Of a stretch of DNA of 61,487 nucleotides, positions 44,392-53,743 are shown piece after piece. This DNA is from an uncultured Arenicella sp. Its GTDB lineage: Bacteria; Pseudomonadota; Gammaproteobacteria; Arenicellales; Arenicellaceae. The notes under the pieces were generated by a model. It saw nothing but the letters and a program-made list of their open reading frames with translations, had not been told where the DNA came from and ran no database searches. The DNA is taken from positions 1 to 61,487 of the forward strand of contig CALJJR010000023.1 in assembly GCA_937973905.1 (NCBI GenBank), in the 5' to 3' direction. The translations under genes were made by a program, and so were the position numbers. Every line of letters starts with the position of its first letter. Positions within the stretch are counted from its first letter, which is position 1.

Positions 44392-46455
44392 ATGTCCCAT
44401 CAATCACCATCCTCCTCATCTTCGCCAGACGAGATGGTCAAGAACTGGTTCGCACAACCTAGTGCCGGCGGTGCAAGCGATTCTTTAGCGCAGGGTCTTG
44501 GAAATTTAATGCAGGTGGTGCGTGAAAACCGCTTAATGATTGTTTTGATCATGCTATTGGCCTGCATAGGCGGTATTGTAAAAGCGGTTTCAGAAACACC
44601 CGTTTATCAAGCGTCCCTGACAATGTCGGTTGAGCCAAGTTCTCTTCGTAACAGCAGTCAGGCCGTGTTCGACCCTTATGCGTTTCGCTTTTACGAAACA
44701 CAGTACGAATTATTAAAGAGTCGTTCAGTAGCCGAGCGGGTGGTTAATCGATTGCAATTGACCGAACGTGACTCCATTCAAGGCATGTTAGTGCCGCCAG
44801 GTATCGTTCGATCGTTGGCGATTGAATTTAAACGTCTTACTGGAATTGAATTATTACGCGCCGTGGAACCGCCAAAGGTTGCGGTGGCGAAAACACCTGC
44901 ACAGCTCGCGCAGCGCAAAGCTTGGCTGACCGCGATTGTTCAAGGGGGTGTTAATGTCAGTGGTGGTGATAAGACCAATTTGGTCGAAGTGACGTTTCAA
45001 TCTACCAACCCTGATTTTGCTGCTGAAGTCGCCAACGCTTTGGTTGATGCTTACATTGAACAGGGCTTTGACTCGCAATTAAATCGCACCCAACAAACCA
45101 GCGAATGGCTATCAGAGCGAATTGTTGAACTCAGGGCAACATTGGATGAAGCGCAAACTGATTTGCAAGCGTTTTTGGTAGCGGAAGACATGCTTGATTC
45201 GTCACGGTCTGCGCAGATCACCACAACGGAGCTACAAACCCTCAATCAAGAATATCTCGTGGCTCGAGCTAAATTAGACGATTTGGCCAAGCGTTATGGC
45301 GCCCGACATCCTCAAATTACAGCTGCTCGAGCAGAAGTTGCGGCCGCCAAGAGTAGGTTAGATAGCCGCTCTCGACGCATTTCTGCGAGCCGCGCTAAGG
45401 AAGTGGAACTCAATAGCCTAGAGCGCGATGTACAGGTGAGTCAGGAGTTGTATGAGGCATTTCTCGCTAAGTTTAAAGAAGCCGATCTGTCTACCACGGG
45501 TACACAAGTAGCCAGTGCTCGCATCATTGATAAAGCTTTGCCTCCTGTTTTACCGATTTACCCGCAGAAGCAAAGAATTGTTTTAGCCTGGACAATTGGT
45601 GGCCTGCTGTTTGGGGTTGGCTTGGCGTTCTTGAGAGAGCAACTCGACACCACTTTTAAGAGCGGTCGAGTCATTGAGGATAAATTAGGGCTGCCCTTGT
45701 TCGGCATAATGCAAGCCATGCCAAGTAGTGTGAAAGCCGTAGAACGACACTATTTAGATAATAAGCGTTCCGTATTTTCTGAAGCGGTTAATCACATTCG
45801 TACTGGTGTCACTTATTCCAATGTAGATACCCCCCCCAAAGTAATTGTCATAACTTCGTCGGTGCAAAGCGAAGGCAAGACAACCGTTGCATCAAATTTG
45901 GCACTTTCTTATGCGCAGCTCGGAATCACCCTGCTTATCGATGCAGATCTTAGGCGCCCCCGTATCAAACACATTGTTGATGCTGGGCACACTCGTGGCC
46001 TAGTTGACTATGTCGCAGGCGTCGTATCGCTCAAAGAATGTGTTAGCCAAGATAAGGAAGAGCAGAATCTTTACATTCTTAATTCCGGCACTGCTCCACC
46101 AAATCCTCTGGAACTGCTAGCCAGCGAAAAATTTGCCAACATTGTTACGGCATTGCGAAGTAAATTCAATTACATCATTATTGATACAGCGCCAGTTCTG
46201 CCTGCGAGTGATGCGGTGGTGCTGGGGCAATTGTGCGATGCTCTGCTCATGGTTGTTCAGTCGGATCGCACCACTCATCATATGGCGCGCGACGCGATTA
46301 AGCGCTTAAATGCCAGTAAAGTAGCGGTTGATGGATTGATTCTTACTCAGGCAAATATCAAAAAAGGAAACCCTTATCAATATGGCGGTTACTATGGGTA
46401 TGGCGCCTATGCTTATGTTGAAGACAACGATCCGTTGAAAACAAAAAAAAGTTAG
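44392..46455 (+). CDS. Wzc-like chain-length regulator / BY-type tyrosine kinase
   Basis: About 687 residues. N-terminal Wzz domain between two membrane helices (first at about residue 45-65, second near 400), a coiled-coil periplasmic region, and a cytoplasmic bacterial tyrosine kinase domain with Walker A SSVQSEGKTT at about 489-498, Walker A' LLIDADLRRPRIK and Walker B IIIDTAPVLPASD. The C-terminus carries the tyrosine cluster (YQYGGYYGYGAYAYVED) that is autophosphorylated in Wzc proteins. It controls polymer length and export with the Wza-like protein just upstream. The ATG at 44392 is chosen; a TTG at 44383 overlaps the upstream stop. Confidence 0.92.
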   Translation: MSHQSPSSSSSPDEMVKNWFAQPSAGGASDSLAQGLGNLMQVVRENRLMIVLIMLLACIGGIVKAVSETPVYQASLTMSVEPSSLRNSSQAVFDPYAFRFYETQYELLKSRSVAERVVNRLQLTERDSIQGMLVPPGIVRSLAIEFKRLTGIELLRAVEPPKVAVAKTPAQLAQRKAWLTAIVQGGVNVSGGDKTNLVEVTFQSTNPDFAAEVANALVDAYIEQGFDSQLNRTQQTSEWLSERIVELRATLDEAQTDLQAFLVAEDMLDSSRSAQITTTELQTLNQEYLVARAKLDDLAKRYGARHPQITAARAEVAAAKSRLDSRSRRISASRAKEVELNSLERDVQVSQELYEAFLAKFKEADLSTTGTQVASARIIDKALPPVLPIYPQKQRIVLAWTIGGLLFGVGLAFLREQLDTTFKSGRVIEDKLGLPLFGIMQAMPSSVKAVERHYLDNKRSVFSEAVNHIRTGVTYSNVDTPPKVIVITSSVQSEGKTTVASNLALSYAQLGITLLIDADLRRPRIKHIVDAGHTRGLVDYVAGVVSLKECVSQDKEEQNLYILNSGTAPPNPLELLASEKFANIVTALRSKFNYIIIDTAPVLPASDAVVLGQLCDALLMVVQSDRTTHHMARDAIKRLNASKVAVDGLILTQANIKKGNPYQYGGYYGYGAYAYVEDNDPLKTKKS

Positions 46456-46485
46456 CCACTTTGCAGGTGGGAGCGGAGAGAAATA

Positions 46486-47064
46486 TTGAACTCTGTTGCA
46501 AAAAGCTGTTTCTTGGCGCTATCGGCTCTTGCGTTTTGTCTGGTTGCGGTGACTTATCACCTGCGAACCGAGCCACGTTTTCTAGACGCCAGACCCCTCA
46601 GTCACGACCCAACGGCCTTGAGTGAGCGAGATTTTTCTCGACTTGCAGAGATTGAGACCAGTCTTGAATTCATGGTGTGGCCAACGGAACGGCGTGGTTT
46701 GTTACTCGAGCATATTGAACTTCTAAAGGTTTTGTTGCTGCAAGATCAAGTGTCTTCCAAGCATTGGCTAGACCTTTTGGGGTCCATGCATGAAATATCA
46801 GCGCCGCTTGAGGATCAATGGTGGGCGTTAGCCCATGTGATCGAGCTTCGTAACTGGGATCGTGGCAGCCAAGAATCGCAGATTCACTATTGCATACGCT
46901 TGCGGGCACAAATGCCGCGTCCGCTCTTAAACATGTGTGACCAAGTGCTGATCAATTTTCCATGGAACAAAAAGATTATTCAGCACGCCAACAGAATGAA
47001 ATTGAACCCACAACATCTTGAACGCGTACTCAATACCTTAGGCCACGACGGGAGCAACGAGTAA
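46486..47064 (+). CDS. Small membrane-anchored protein, unrecognised
   Basis: 192 residues from a TTG start at 46486, preceded by a strong GAGCGGAGAG ribosome-binding site that decides the start. One N-terminal hydrophobic segment (residues ~5-25) could be an anchor or signal peptide; the remainder is soluble and helix-rich with several tryptophans, and ends 5 bp before the polymerase gene. I recognise no domain. The location between the Wzc-like kinase and the first polymerase/ligase suggests a periplasmic accessory of polysaccharide assembly. Confidence 0.68.
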   Translation: MNSVAKSCFLALSALAFCLVAVTYHLRTEPRFLDARPLSHDPTALSERDFSRLAEIETSLEFMVWPTERRGLLLEHIELLKVLLLQDQVSSKHWLDLLGSMHEISAPLEDQWWALAHVIELRNWDRGSQESQIHYCIRLRAQMPRPLLNMCDQVLINFPWNKKIIQHANRMKLNPQHLERVLNTLGHDGSNE

Positions 47065-47069
47065 GGGCA

Positions 47070-48479
47070 ATGGATTCGTCATGCAATCGTTTAACGGTTT
47101 GGGTCGATAATAGTTTCTGGTGGCTACTGTTGGCTGGGATGGTATTTGTTTCAACCCACTCTGGTCGTTTCGACAGCATGATCTGGCAGACTGCGAGTCT
47201 GATTTTTTTCTTCTATACCGCGCTCTATTTTTTCGTTTTGACGTTATTACCAATAGGCTGCAATTCACAAGGCATTGTTGCGGCTAAATGGGCGTTGACT
47301 AGCATGTGCCTGATCGTTGTGTTCCTTGCCTTGCAGCTCGTGTGGCCCGCTGATACTGAACGGCTGTTTCCTTGGCAGGGAGAATTAACAAAGCCAAGCT
47401 GGTTTGACAGCAGTAAGGGAGTCGTAAGCGCTGCGCCGATACGAACGGGCTGGAGAATTTTGTCTACCCTGATCGGTATTCTCTGGTTGCTTGTATTGAT
47501 TTGTCAGATTCACAGTCGTGCTCGCTTAAAGCAACTATTGTGGGTCTTACTGATTATTGCTGCTCTGCACGCGCTGGTGGGCATTGCCGCTCTTCAGGCC
47601 GGTGTGTTTTTGGTGGATCCAAAGCTACTCGATGGACACTTTCATGCAGCTCGCGGTTGGTTTGTGAATCGAAATCACTTTGCTGCTTTGTTGATCGCGG
47701 CTGGCTCTGCCGGGGCAGGTTTAGGGCTCTTTCATCTAGTACGTGGACAGTTCTCCTGGCGTAATTTGAGCGGTAGAGAGTTGGCTCAAAGTGCGGTAAT
47801 TGCTGCAATATTGCTGCTTGTGGGCATTGCACTTGTGATGAGTCGTTCTAGAGCAGCGATTATCGCTCCGTTACTGTCATTATTGCTGGTTTCTTTTATC
47901 TGGGCATTTCAAGGATATCGACTGAAGCGAGTCGTGACCACCGCAATAGGTGTCCTCACCACTTCAGCCGTATTGATCACACTTTTCGGCCAACCGTTGG
48001 TGCAGCGCTTTAGCAGTGGGGGGCTGTCATTTGGTGAACGAGTTGAACAATGGAAAATTACCTGGCTGGCCATCTCTGAAGCGCCAATCATGGGCTATGG
48101 TGCAGGCAGTTATGGCGTGGTTTTCCAAGCAGTGCGAGATCACGTCGAGCTAAGGCAGGTTATCTATAATCAAGCACACAATGAGTATCTGCATATCCTC
48201 GTAGAGCAAGGGGTCGTTGGATTGTCTTTATTCTTGATTTTCTTATTTTCTACTGCTTATTGTGCTGTTCAAACGTTAACAGACAATCGTAGCAATTTGG
48301 TACGCGTTTCAACTCTCGCCGCTGTTTTTGCAGCTATCTCTGCACTTGTGCAGGCCCTAGTAGATTTCAATCTGCAAGTAATGAATGTACGCTGGTTTTT
48401 CTTTGTCGCCGTAGCTATTATTTTTGCCGCACCCTCCATCCGACATAGACACAGTTCGCAGCGCGTTGCTGGGCTATAA
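47070..48479 (+). CDS. O-antigen ligase/polymerase family membrane protein (Wzy/WaaL-like)
   Basis: 469 residues with about 11 membrane helices and a large periplasmic loop. The Wzy_C-type region contains ARGWFVNRNHFAALL and the later QAHNEYLHILVEQGVVGL segment with a conserved His/Glu, hallmarks of the Wzy_C/O-antigen ligase superfamily. It either polymerises repeat units or transfers the polymer to an acceptor. It follows the unknown membrane-anchored protein by 5 bp. A second related protein occurs at 56020. Confidence 0.87.
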   Translation: MDSSCNRLTVWVDNSFWWLLLAGMVFVSTHSGRFDSMIWQTASLIFFFYTALYFFVLTLLPIGCNSQGIVAAKWALTSMCLIVVFLALQLVWPADTERLFPWQGELTKPSWFDSSKGVVSAAPIRTGWRILSTLIGILWLLVLICQIHSRARLKQLLWVLLIIAALHALVGIAALQAGVFLVDPKLLDGHFHAARGWFVNRNHFAALLIAAGSAGAGLGLFHLVRGQFSWRNLSGRELAQSAVIAAILLLVGIALVMSRSRAAIIAPLLSLLLVSFIWAFQGYRLKRVVTTAIGVLTTSAVLITLFGQPLVQRFSSGGLSFGERVEQWKITWLAISEAPIMGYGAGSYGVVFQAVRDHVELRQVIYNQAHNEYLHILVEQGVVGLSLFLIFLFSTAYCAVQTLTDNRSNLVRVSTLAAVFAAISALVQALVDFNLQVMNVRWFFFVAVAIIFAAPSIRHRHSSQRVAGL

Positions 48480-48520
48480 TTAAGGCACTAGCGTGCCTAA
48501 GAGCAGCCACTAAATAGATC

Positions 48521-49477
48521 ATGACTAAGAAAATACTAGTGACCGGCGGGGCGGGATTCCTCGGTTCACATCTTTGTGAGAGATTGCTCGCGAGCGAAGA
48601 CGAAGTCTTATGTGTGGATAATTACTTTACCGGTAGTAAAAGTAACATTCTGCATCTGCTGGACAATCCGCGTTTTGAGCTTATGCGGCATGACGTGACT
48701 TTTCCGCTCTACGTTGAAGTGGATGAAATCTACAACTTAGCATGCCCGGCATCGCCGATTCATTATCAACACGACCCGGTACAAACAACTAAGACCAGCG
48801 TGCACGGTGCTATTAATATGTTGGGCTTGGCCAAAAGAGTCGGTGCGAAAATTTTGCAGGCCTCGACCTCGGAGGTCTACGGAGACCCAGAACAACATCC
48901 ACAAACGGAAAGTTATTGGGGGCATGTAAATCCAATTGGTGTTCGATCTTGTTACGACGAAGGAAAGCGCTGCGCTGAAACCCTGTTCTTTGATTATCAA
49001 CGCCAACATCACTTGGAGATCAAAGTGCTGAGGATTTTCAACACTTATGGCCCAAAAATGCACCCCAGCGATGGACGCGTTGTATCAAATTTTATTGTCC
49101 AAGCTTTAACTGATAATCCAATCACGATATACGGTGATGGAAGCCAAACTCGTTCTTTTTGCTATGTGGATGACTTAGTCAAAGGAATGCTGGCCTTAAT
49201 GGGGACTGGCTCTGACGTGACAGGCCCGATCAATGTTGGCAACCCCAATGAATTTACAATTTTGGAGTTGGCAGAAAAGGTGGTCGATATGACTGGTTCT
49301 AAGTCAGAAATCGTTCATCAACCGTTGCCCTTTGATGACCCCAAACAGAGACAACCGGATATTTCCCTCGCAGCTCGAGTGCTTGATTGGCAACCATCTA
49401 CGGCGCTCGATGATGGACTTGAGAAAACCATCGCATATTTCGATGGTTTGCATAAAGCTGGTCGCTTGAGTTCTTAG
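48521..49477 (+). CDS. UDP-glucuronate decarboxylase (UDP-xylose synthase)
   Basis: A 318-residue extended short-chain dehydrogenase that converts UDP-glucuronate to UDP-xylose. The NAD motif [16 protein letters not shown], the [16 protein letters not shown] stretch and STSEVYGDP are characteristic of the UXS clade, with the catalytic Y-x3-K at SCYDEGKR and the [18 protein letters not shown] segment near the C-terminal half. It predicts xylose, or a sugar derived from it, in the polymer. No UDP-glucose dehydrogenase is in the window. Confidence 0.94.
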   Translation: MTKKILVTGGAGFLGSHLCERLLASEDEVLCVDNYFTGSKSNILHLLDNPRFELMRHDVTFPLYVEVDEIYNLACPASPIHYQHDPVQTTKTSVHGAINMLGLAKRVGAKILQASTSEVYGDPEQHPQTESYWGHVNPIGVRSCYDEGKRCAETLFFDYQRQHHLEIKVLRIFNTYGPKMHPSDGRVVSNFIVQALTDNPITIYGDGSQTRSFCYVDDLVKGMLALMGTGSDVTGPINVGNPNEFTILELAEKVVDMTGSKSEIVHQPLPFDDPKQRQPDISLAARVLDWQPSTALDDGLEKTIAYFDGLHKAGRLSS

Positions 49478-49500
49478 CTGCCTCAGTATTCCTAGACCTT

Positions 49501-50586
49501 GTGAAAGTCGCACTTTACAGCGGGTTCAAGGCAGACCAGCGCCTGAGCATGGATATCTATGCCGAACAACTCGAGCGCTGCCTCGATGTTAATCACGACG
49601 TTGAAAGGGTTACTCCCAGTTCCAAGCTCGAGCGCCTTAGCGACAGTGCTTGGACCATGCGGTACCTGCGTTACGTAGACTACCCGCGTCGTGTTGGCCG
49701 AGTTCGCGCAGATGTTCATTTAGTCGTTGACCATGGCTACGCCCATTTGCAGCCTAAATTTGGCAGTGGAAAATCCTGCGTTTTGGTTCATGACTTAATA
49801 CCAATGCTGACGTATTTGGGTGAGATAAAAACTGAGAATCAATCGAGCCGGCCGCGTTTAAACGAACATAGCTTATCGTATTTGACTCAGTATGATCAGG
49901 TGGTGGTGCCGAGTCAGTGCACCGCAAATGATTTAATTAGGCAACTAAACATTCCCTTTCAAGATATTTCGGTTATCCCGCCTTGTGTTGATGATGGGTT
50001 TACGGTGCTTGAGAGCAGTTCAAGGATGGATTTTGCCAGTCGCTACAAATTAGATTCGAATGCGCGATGGGTGATGATCAGTGGTCAGGAGTTTTATAAA
50101 AATCATGAAGCAAGTTTGCTGGCGGTTAAAAAAATGATCGATAGCGGCACAAACGTACGAATCTTAAAAACAGGTATCACGACCAAGCATTTCAGGGGCA
50201 TGGTCCGTGAATTAGGGCTCGAAGGACAAGTGAGCAGTGTTTTCTTGAACGATCCTTGTGAGATGCCAGCAGTCTATAATTTTGTCGACTGCTTGCTGTT
50301 TCCCTCGTTATATGAAGGTTTTGGCATGCCAGTCGTCGAAGCTTTGGCGTGCGGCACGCCCGTGGTTACTTCCAGTGCAGGCGCGCTATTGGATACCGGC
50401 GGCAAATATGTTGCGCGTTGCTCCACAGAGGACATCGATTGTCTCGCAGAGTCTGCATTAGAGTTCTTGGGTGACTCCACTACTCGAGAAGAGCGGGTCC
50501 GCCGGGCCGAACCTGAGCTAAGAAAATACCGTCGCAAACAAGTGTCGCAAAAATGGCAGAATTTGTTGCGAGAACTAATCGCATAG
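49501..50586 (+). CDS. Glycosyltransferase family 4
   Basis: A 361-residue retaining GT-B glycosyltransferase that starts at GTG 49501. The C-terminal nucleotide-sugar domain contains the family's LLFPSLYEGFGMPVVEALACGTPVVTS pattern (quoted in part: FPSLYEGFGMPVVEALACG), including the E-x7-E motif, and the NP-loop region ISGQEFYKNHEAS. Donor and acceptor sugars are unknown. It lies 24 bp behind the UDP-xylose synthase gene, so xylose is a possible donor. Confidence 0.9.
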   Translation: MKVALYSGFKADQRLSMDIYAEQLERCLDVNHDVERVTPSSKLERLSDSAWTMRYLRYVDYPRRVGRVRADVHLVVDHGYAHLQPKFGSGKSCVLVHDLIPMLTYLGEIKTENQSSRPRLNEHSLSYLTQYDQVVVPSQCTANDLIRQLNIPFQDISVIPPCVDDGFTVLESSSRMDFASRYKLDSNARWVMISGQEFYKNHEASLLAVKKMIDSGTNVRILKTGITTKHFRGMVRELGLEGQVSSVFLNDPCEMPAVYNFVDCLLFPSLYEGFGMPVVEALACGTPVVTSSAGALLDTGGKYVARCSTEDIDCLAESALEFLGDSTTREERVRRAEPELRKYRRKQVSQKWQNLLRELIA

Positions 50587-50640
50587 AATTGTCATAAACT
50601 GTGGCCAAGCCCCAAGTCTAGGCCAACTTTAACGCTCGAA

Positions 50641-50692
50641 CGAGATATAATTCGCGACTTGTAATCCTGAGTAATTCAGGCCAAATATCTCG
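50641..50692 (+). promoter_or_regulatory. Nested inverted repeats before the ABC permease start
   Basis: CGAGATAT at 50641-50648 is matched by ATATCTCG at 50685-50692, ending one base before the ATG at 50694. Inside lies a second inverted repeat CCTGA/TCAGG (50666-50670 and 50676-50680). The left arm also contains a perfect TATAAT at 50646-50651 that could be a -10 box. In RNA this leader could fold over the translation start. Confidence 0.45.
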
Positions 50693-50693
50693 C

Positions 50694-51515
50694 ATGAGCA
50701 CTGAAACAATTACAATTAGACCGCGCCAAGGCTGGCGCAGCGTCGATTTCGCTGAGCTCTGGCGTTATCGAGAGCTTCTGCTTGCCCTCTCAACACGAGA
50801 TATCAAAGTCCGTTACAAGCAAACGGTGTTAGGTGTGGCTTGGGCGGTTATCCAGCCACTCACGGCAATGGTTGTTTTTACTTTGATTTTTGGCGGCTTG
50901 GCGAAGATACCGTCGGATGGTCTCCCTTACCCGGTATTTGTGTTTTCCGGTCTACTCGCTTGGAATTTCTTCTCCGCGGCGGTGGCGGCCAGTGGCACTT
51001 CACTCCTCTCTGCGGGAGGAATGATCAGTAAGGTCTATTTCCCTAGAATTATTGTACCGCTCGCGACGATCGGTGTCAGCATGGTCGATTTTGCTGTGGC
51101 AGTAATCATTTTACTCGTTTTGATGTTGATCTACGGTGTTCCGTTCACGCCCGGCATCGTGTTGGTTCCAATCTTTTTCGTCGGTCTAATGCTTACTGCG
51201 ATTGGTGTGGGCACGTGGCTCGCCGCGGTCACCGTCGCTTATCGAGATTTTAGATTTGTGATTCCGTTTATGTTGCAGATTTGGATGTACGTGACACCCG
51301 TCATTTACCCACTCTCATTTATTCCAGAACGATTTCAATGGCTGCTCAAACTTAACCCTATTCTAGGCTGGGTTGAAGGCATACGTGCCTCGTTCTTAGG
51401 TAGAGCGGTGCAATGGGATTTAGTTGGAATATCTTTGGCGATCACGGTAGTTTTATTGGTCGTTGGGATTCGGTATTTCGAACATGCTGAACGCCGTTTC
51501 GCCGATATCATTTGA
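50694..51515 (+). CDS. ABC-2 type polysaccharide transport permease (Wzm-like)
   Basis: A 273-residue inner-membrane permease with six predicted helices. The N-terminal amphipathic segment (WRSVDFAELWRYRELLLALSTRDIKVRYKQT, quoted in part) and the VLGVAWAVIQPL motif are typical of Wzm/KpsM-type permeases. It pairs with the ATPase 6 bp downstream to export lipid-linked polymer across the inner membrane. Confidence 0.93.
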   Translation: MSTETITIRPRQGWRSVDFAELWRYRELLLALSTRDIKVRYKQTVLGVAWAVIQPLTAMVVFTLIFGGLAKIPSDGLPYPVFVFSGLLAWNFFSAAVAASGTSLLSAGGMISKVYFPRIIVPLATIGVSMVDFAVAVIILLVLMLIYGVPFTPGIVLVPIFFVGLMLTAIGVGTWLAAVTVAYRDFRFVIPFMLQIWMYVTPVIYPLSFIPERFQWLLKLNPILGWVEGIRASFLGRAVQWDLVGISLAITVVLLVVGIRYFEHAERRFADII

Positions 51516-51521
51516 TCTGAT

Positions 51522-52754
51522 ATGAAGCCCAGTAATGCGATAGAAGCCAAAGGAGTCGGTAAACAATACATCCTCGGTGGTGCTGAACAGCGTTATGACT
51601 CGTTTGGCGACATGCTTCGCGGCGCCTTATCTTCGCCGTTTAGAAAATTTAAAAAGCTCAGCGGGAATACTAGCGAAAGTTTATTTTGGGCTCTTGAGGA
51701 TATAGGTTTCGATATTCCCATAGGTCAAGTCACAGGGGTAATAGGCCGCAATGGTGCCGGCAAGAGTACTCTGCTAAAAGTGCTGAGTCGTATCACGACG
51801 CCGACGACTGGTGAAATTAAAGTGCGTGGTCGAGTCGCCAGTCTGTTGGAGGTTGGCAGCGGTTTTCATCCAGAGCTCACTGGCCGTGAAAATATCTATA
51901 TGAATGCCAGCATTTTAGGGATGAATCGACAAGAGGTGCATTCGAAGTTGGACGCGATCGTTGAGTTTGCTGAGATCAATCAATTTTTAGACACGCCTGT
52001 GAAGCGATATTCCAGTGGTATGTACGTACGATTGGCGTTCTCGGTTGCGGCCCATGTAGACCCAGATGTGCTGCTGGTGGATGAGGTTTTAGCCGTCGGG
52101 GATGTAAAGTTTCAACAGCGTTGTATTGGTAAGTTGAATGAGGTCGGCCAGGATGGTCGTACGGTGATCTTTGTTAGCCATAACATGGGGCTTATTTCAG
52201 AATTATGTTCGCATACTATGTATTTAAAAAATGGCCGCCTCAACGCCTACGATGATACTGCGTCCATCTTAGGTAAATACATGAGTGATTCCAGTGCCGC
52301 CAGCGGTGAGATCGTTGTTGAAGCGCAGGCGCTGGAAAAATTGGTTTTTACTACCGCTCGTCGAGGGCCAACCAATTACGTTGACTACGACGAACCTTCT
52401 TTCATTGAGGTTTATTTTGGTGATGAGGGTAATTATTCTGATTATCATGTTGAGCTGTTGATCAGTGATGCGATTGGTAGAGAGGTGCTGTTATCAATCG
52501 ACAAAGATTCTATTCAATCTCTAGAGAATAGGCGACAGACTGGTAACTGCCTGAGATGTGCCATACCCAACGGATTGCTCAGGCCTGGAAAATATGTTGT
52601 CAAAGTCAGTTTTCGAGCCTTACGCCATGGCTACACAGCGTTCTTGGATCAAGCTGAAATTTCATTCGATGTTTCGGCCAATGGTTTTAGACTCAGTACC
52701 AGATCAGAAGGAATTGTTCTGCCGCGGCTAATCTGGGAAAGCCATGAGTCGTGA
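51522..52754 (+). CDS. Polysaccharide ABC transporter ATPase with C-terminal carbohydrate-binding domain (Wzt-like)
   Basis: 410 residues. The N-terminal ABC domain has Walker A GRNGAGKST at about 75-83, signature YSSGMYVRLAF near 164, and Walker B VLLVDEVLAVGD. The C-terminal 150 residues form a Wzt_C-type domain that binds the modified terminus of the polymer in O-antigen systems. The protein therefore suggests termination-coupled export. Translation of the next small ORF and glycosyltransferase gene is tightly packed behind it. Confidence 0.92.
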   Translation: MKPSNAIEAKGVGKQYILGGAEQRYDSFGDMLRGALSSPFRKFKKLSGNTSESLFWALEDIGFDIPIGQVTGVIGRNGAGKSTLLKVLSRITTPTTGEIKVRGRVASLLEVGSGFHPELTGRENIYMNASILGMNRQEVHSKLDAIVEFAEINQFLDTPVKRYSSGMYVRLAFSVAAHVDPDVLLVDEVLAVGDVKFQQRCIGKLNEVGQDGRTVIFVSHNMGLISELCSHTMYLKNGRLNAYDDTASILGKYMSDSSAASGEIVVEAQALEKLVFTTARRGPTNYVDYDEPSFIEVYFGDEGNYSDYHVELLISDAIGREVLLSIDKDSIQSLENRRQTGNCLRCAIPNGLLRPGKYVVKVSFRALRHGYTAFLDQAEISFDVSANGFRLSTRSEGIVLPRLIWESHES

Positions 52755-52830
52755 AATTCAATTGCAGCTTGCTTTGCCACCGAAGATATTGCTGAGTCTG
52801 CTAGATCAGGTGCTAGACATACATGATTAG
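52744..52830 (+). CDS. Tiny overlapping ORF, possible translational coupler
   Basis: An ATG at 52744, out of frame with the ATPase gene and overlapping its end by 11 bases, opens a 28-residue frame (MSREIQLQLALPPKILL start) that ends at 52830, eight bases into the next glycosyltransferase gene. It bridges the 68-bp gap on both sides. The product may be irrelevant, with the ORF serving to carry ribosomes to the next start. No family recognised. Confidence 0.22.
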   Translation: MSREIQLQLALPPKILLSLLDQVLDIHD

Positions 52831-53722
52831 TATCGCTATTTGCACCCACAATCGCGTTGAACAGCTGGAAGATCTTTTGGTCAGTTTGTTGGCGCTTAGG
52901 TCATCTGATTTCGAAGAAATTTTAGTCATCGCGAATTGTTGTACTGACGAGACTCACGAGAAGGTGAGTGATTTTCAATCACAGTTACCGATCCGATTGA
53001 TCCTTGAAGATAAATTGGGGCTCTCAAATGCAAGAAATCGTGCTCTCAAAGAGTTCTCTGGAACCAGTATCTGGTTTCTTGATGATGATACTTTGGTAGA
53101 CCAGAAGGCATTATCCGCGTATTCACTCGCACTAAATAACTATCAGCAATACACTTACTTTGGCGGACCAATTTCGGTTGATTGGCGTGATAAAAAACCT
53201 AATTGGCTTCGCAGTGATGATGTTTCTCTTTTGCGCGGTTTGTTTGGAGTCTTTGATCTTGGTGAAACAGATGTGCGGTTTCGGAAGGAAATGTTAGGGC
53301 CATACGGCGCAAATTTCTTGCTGCGTCGTGAGTTAATTGATGCGCTAGGAGACTTTGATGTAAATCTTGGGGTTCGAGGTAACATAGCTGGGCGAGGGGA
53401 GGAGTCCGACTATTTTTCACGTGCTATGGATCAAGGTTTTGATGGTATGTATCTTGCAGAAGCAAGAATTAGACATTGCTTTCAATCCGAGCGAATCAAT
53501 CTTGGATACCTCTGGCGATATGGCGTACAGAAGGGCAGAGCCGAAGTCAACTTAAGAAACGATACATCGCGACGATGGATAGGCACTGCGGGCTATCAAT
53601 TATTGGCTGGTATTTGGCAGTTATTAAAGGGTCGAAGAGATTATTTTTATCAGTGCTGGATTAATATGGGGATCGCACGTGGGCGCGTGTTGAGCACCAA
53701 AGAGAAATATAGCGCTTTGTAG
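52823..53722 (+). CDS. Glycosyltransferase family 2
   Basis: A 299-residue GT-A inverting glycosyltransferase. The N-terminal ISIAICTHNRVEQL opens the nucleotide-binding fold, LSNARNRAL and the catalytic metal site FLDDDT follow, and a later G-x-N-x-A-GRGEESDY segment (NIAGRGEESDYFSRA) matches the acceptor-side region. No membrane helices are predicted. The substrate cannot be assigned. Confidence 0.88.
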   Translation: MISIAICTHNRVEQLEDLLVSLLALRSSDFEEILVIANCCTDETHEKVSDFQSQLPIRLILEDKLGLSNARNRALKEFSGTSIWFLDDDTLVDQKALSAYSLALNNYQQYTYFGGPISVDWRDKKPNWLRSDDVSLLRGLFGVFDLGETDVRFRKEMLGPYGANFLLRRELIDALGDFDVNLGVRGNIAGRGEESDYFSRAMDQGFDGMYLAEARIRHCFQSERINLGYLWRYGVQKGRAEVNLRNDTSRRWIGTAGYQLLAGIWQLLKGRRDYFYQCWINMGIARGRVLSTKEKYSAL

Positions 53723-53743
53723 GGCTTCAACAATTCTCATCTA

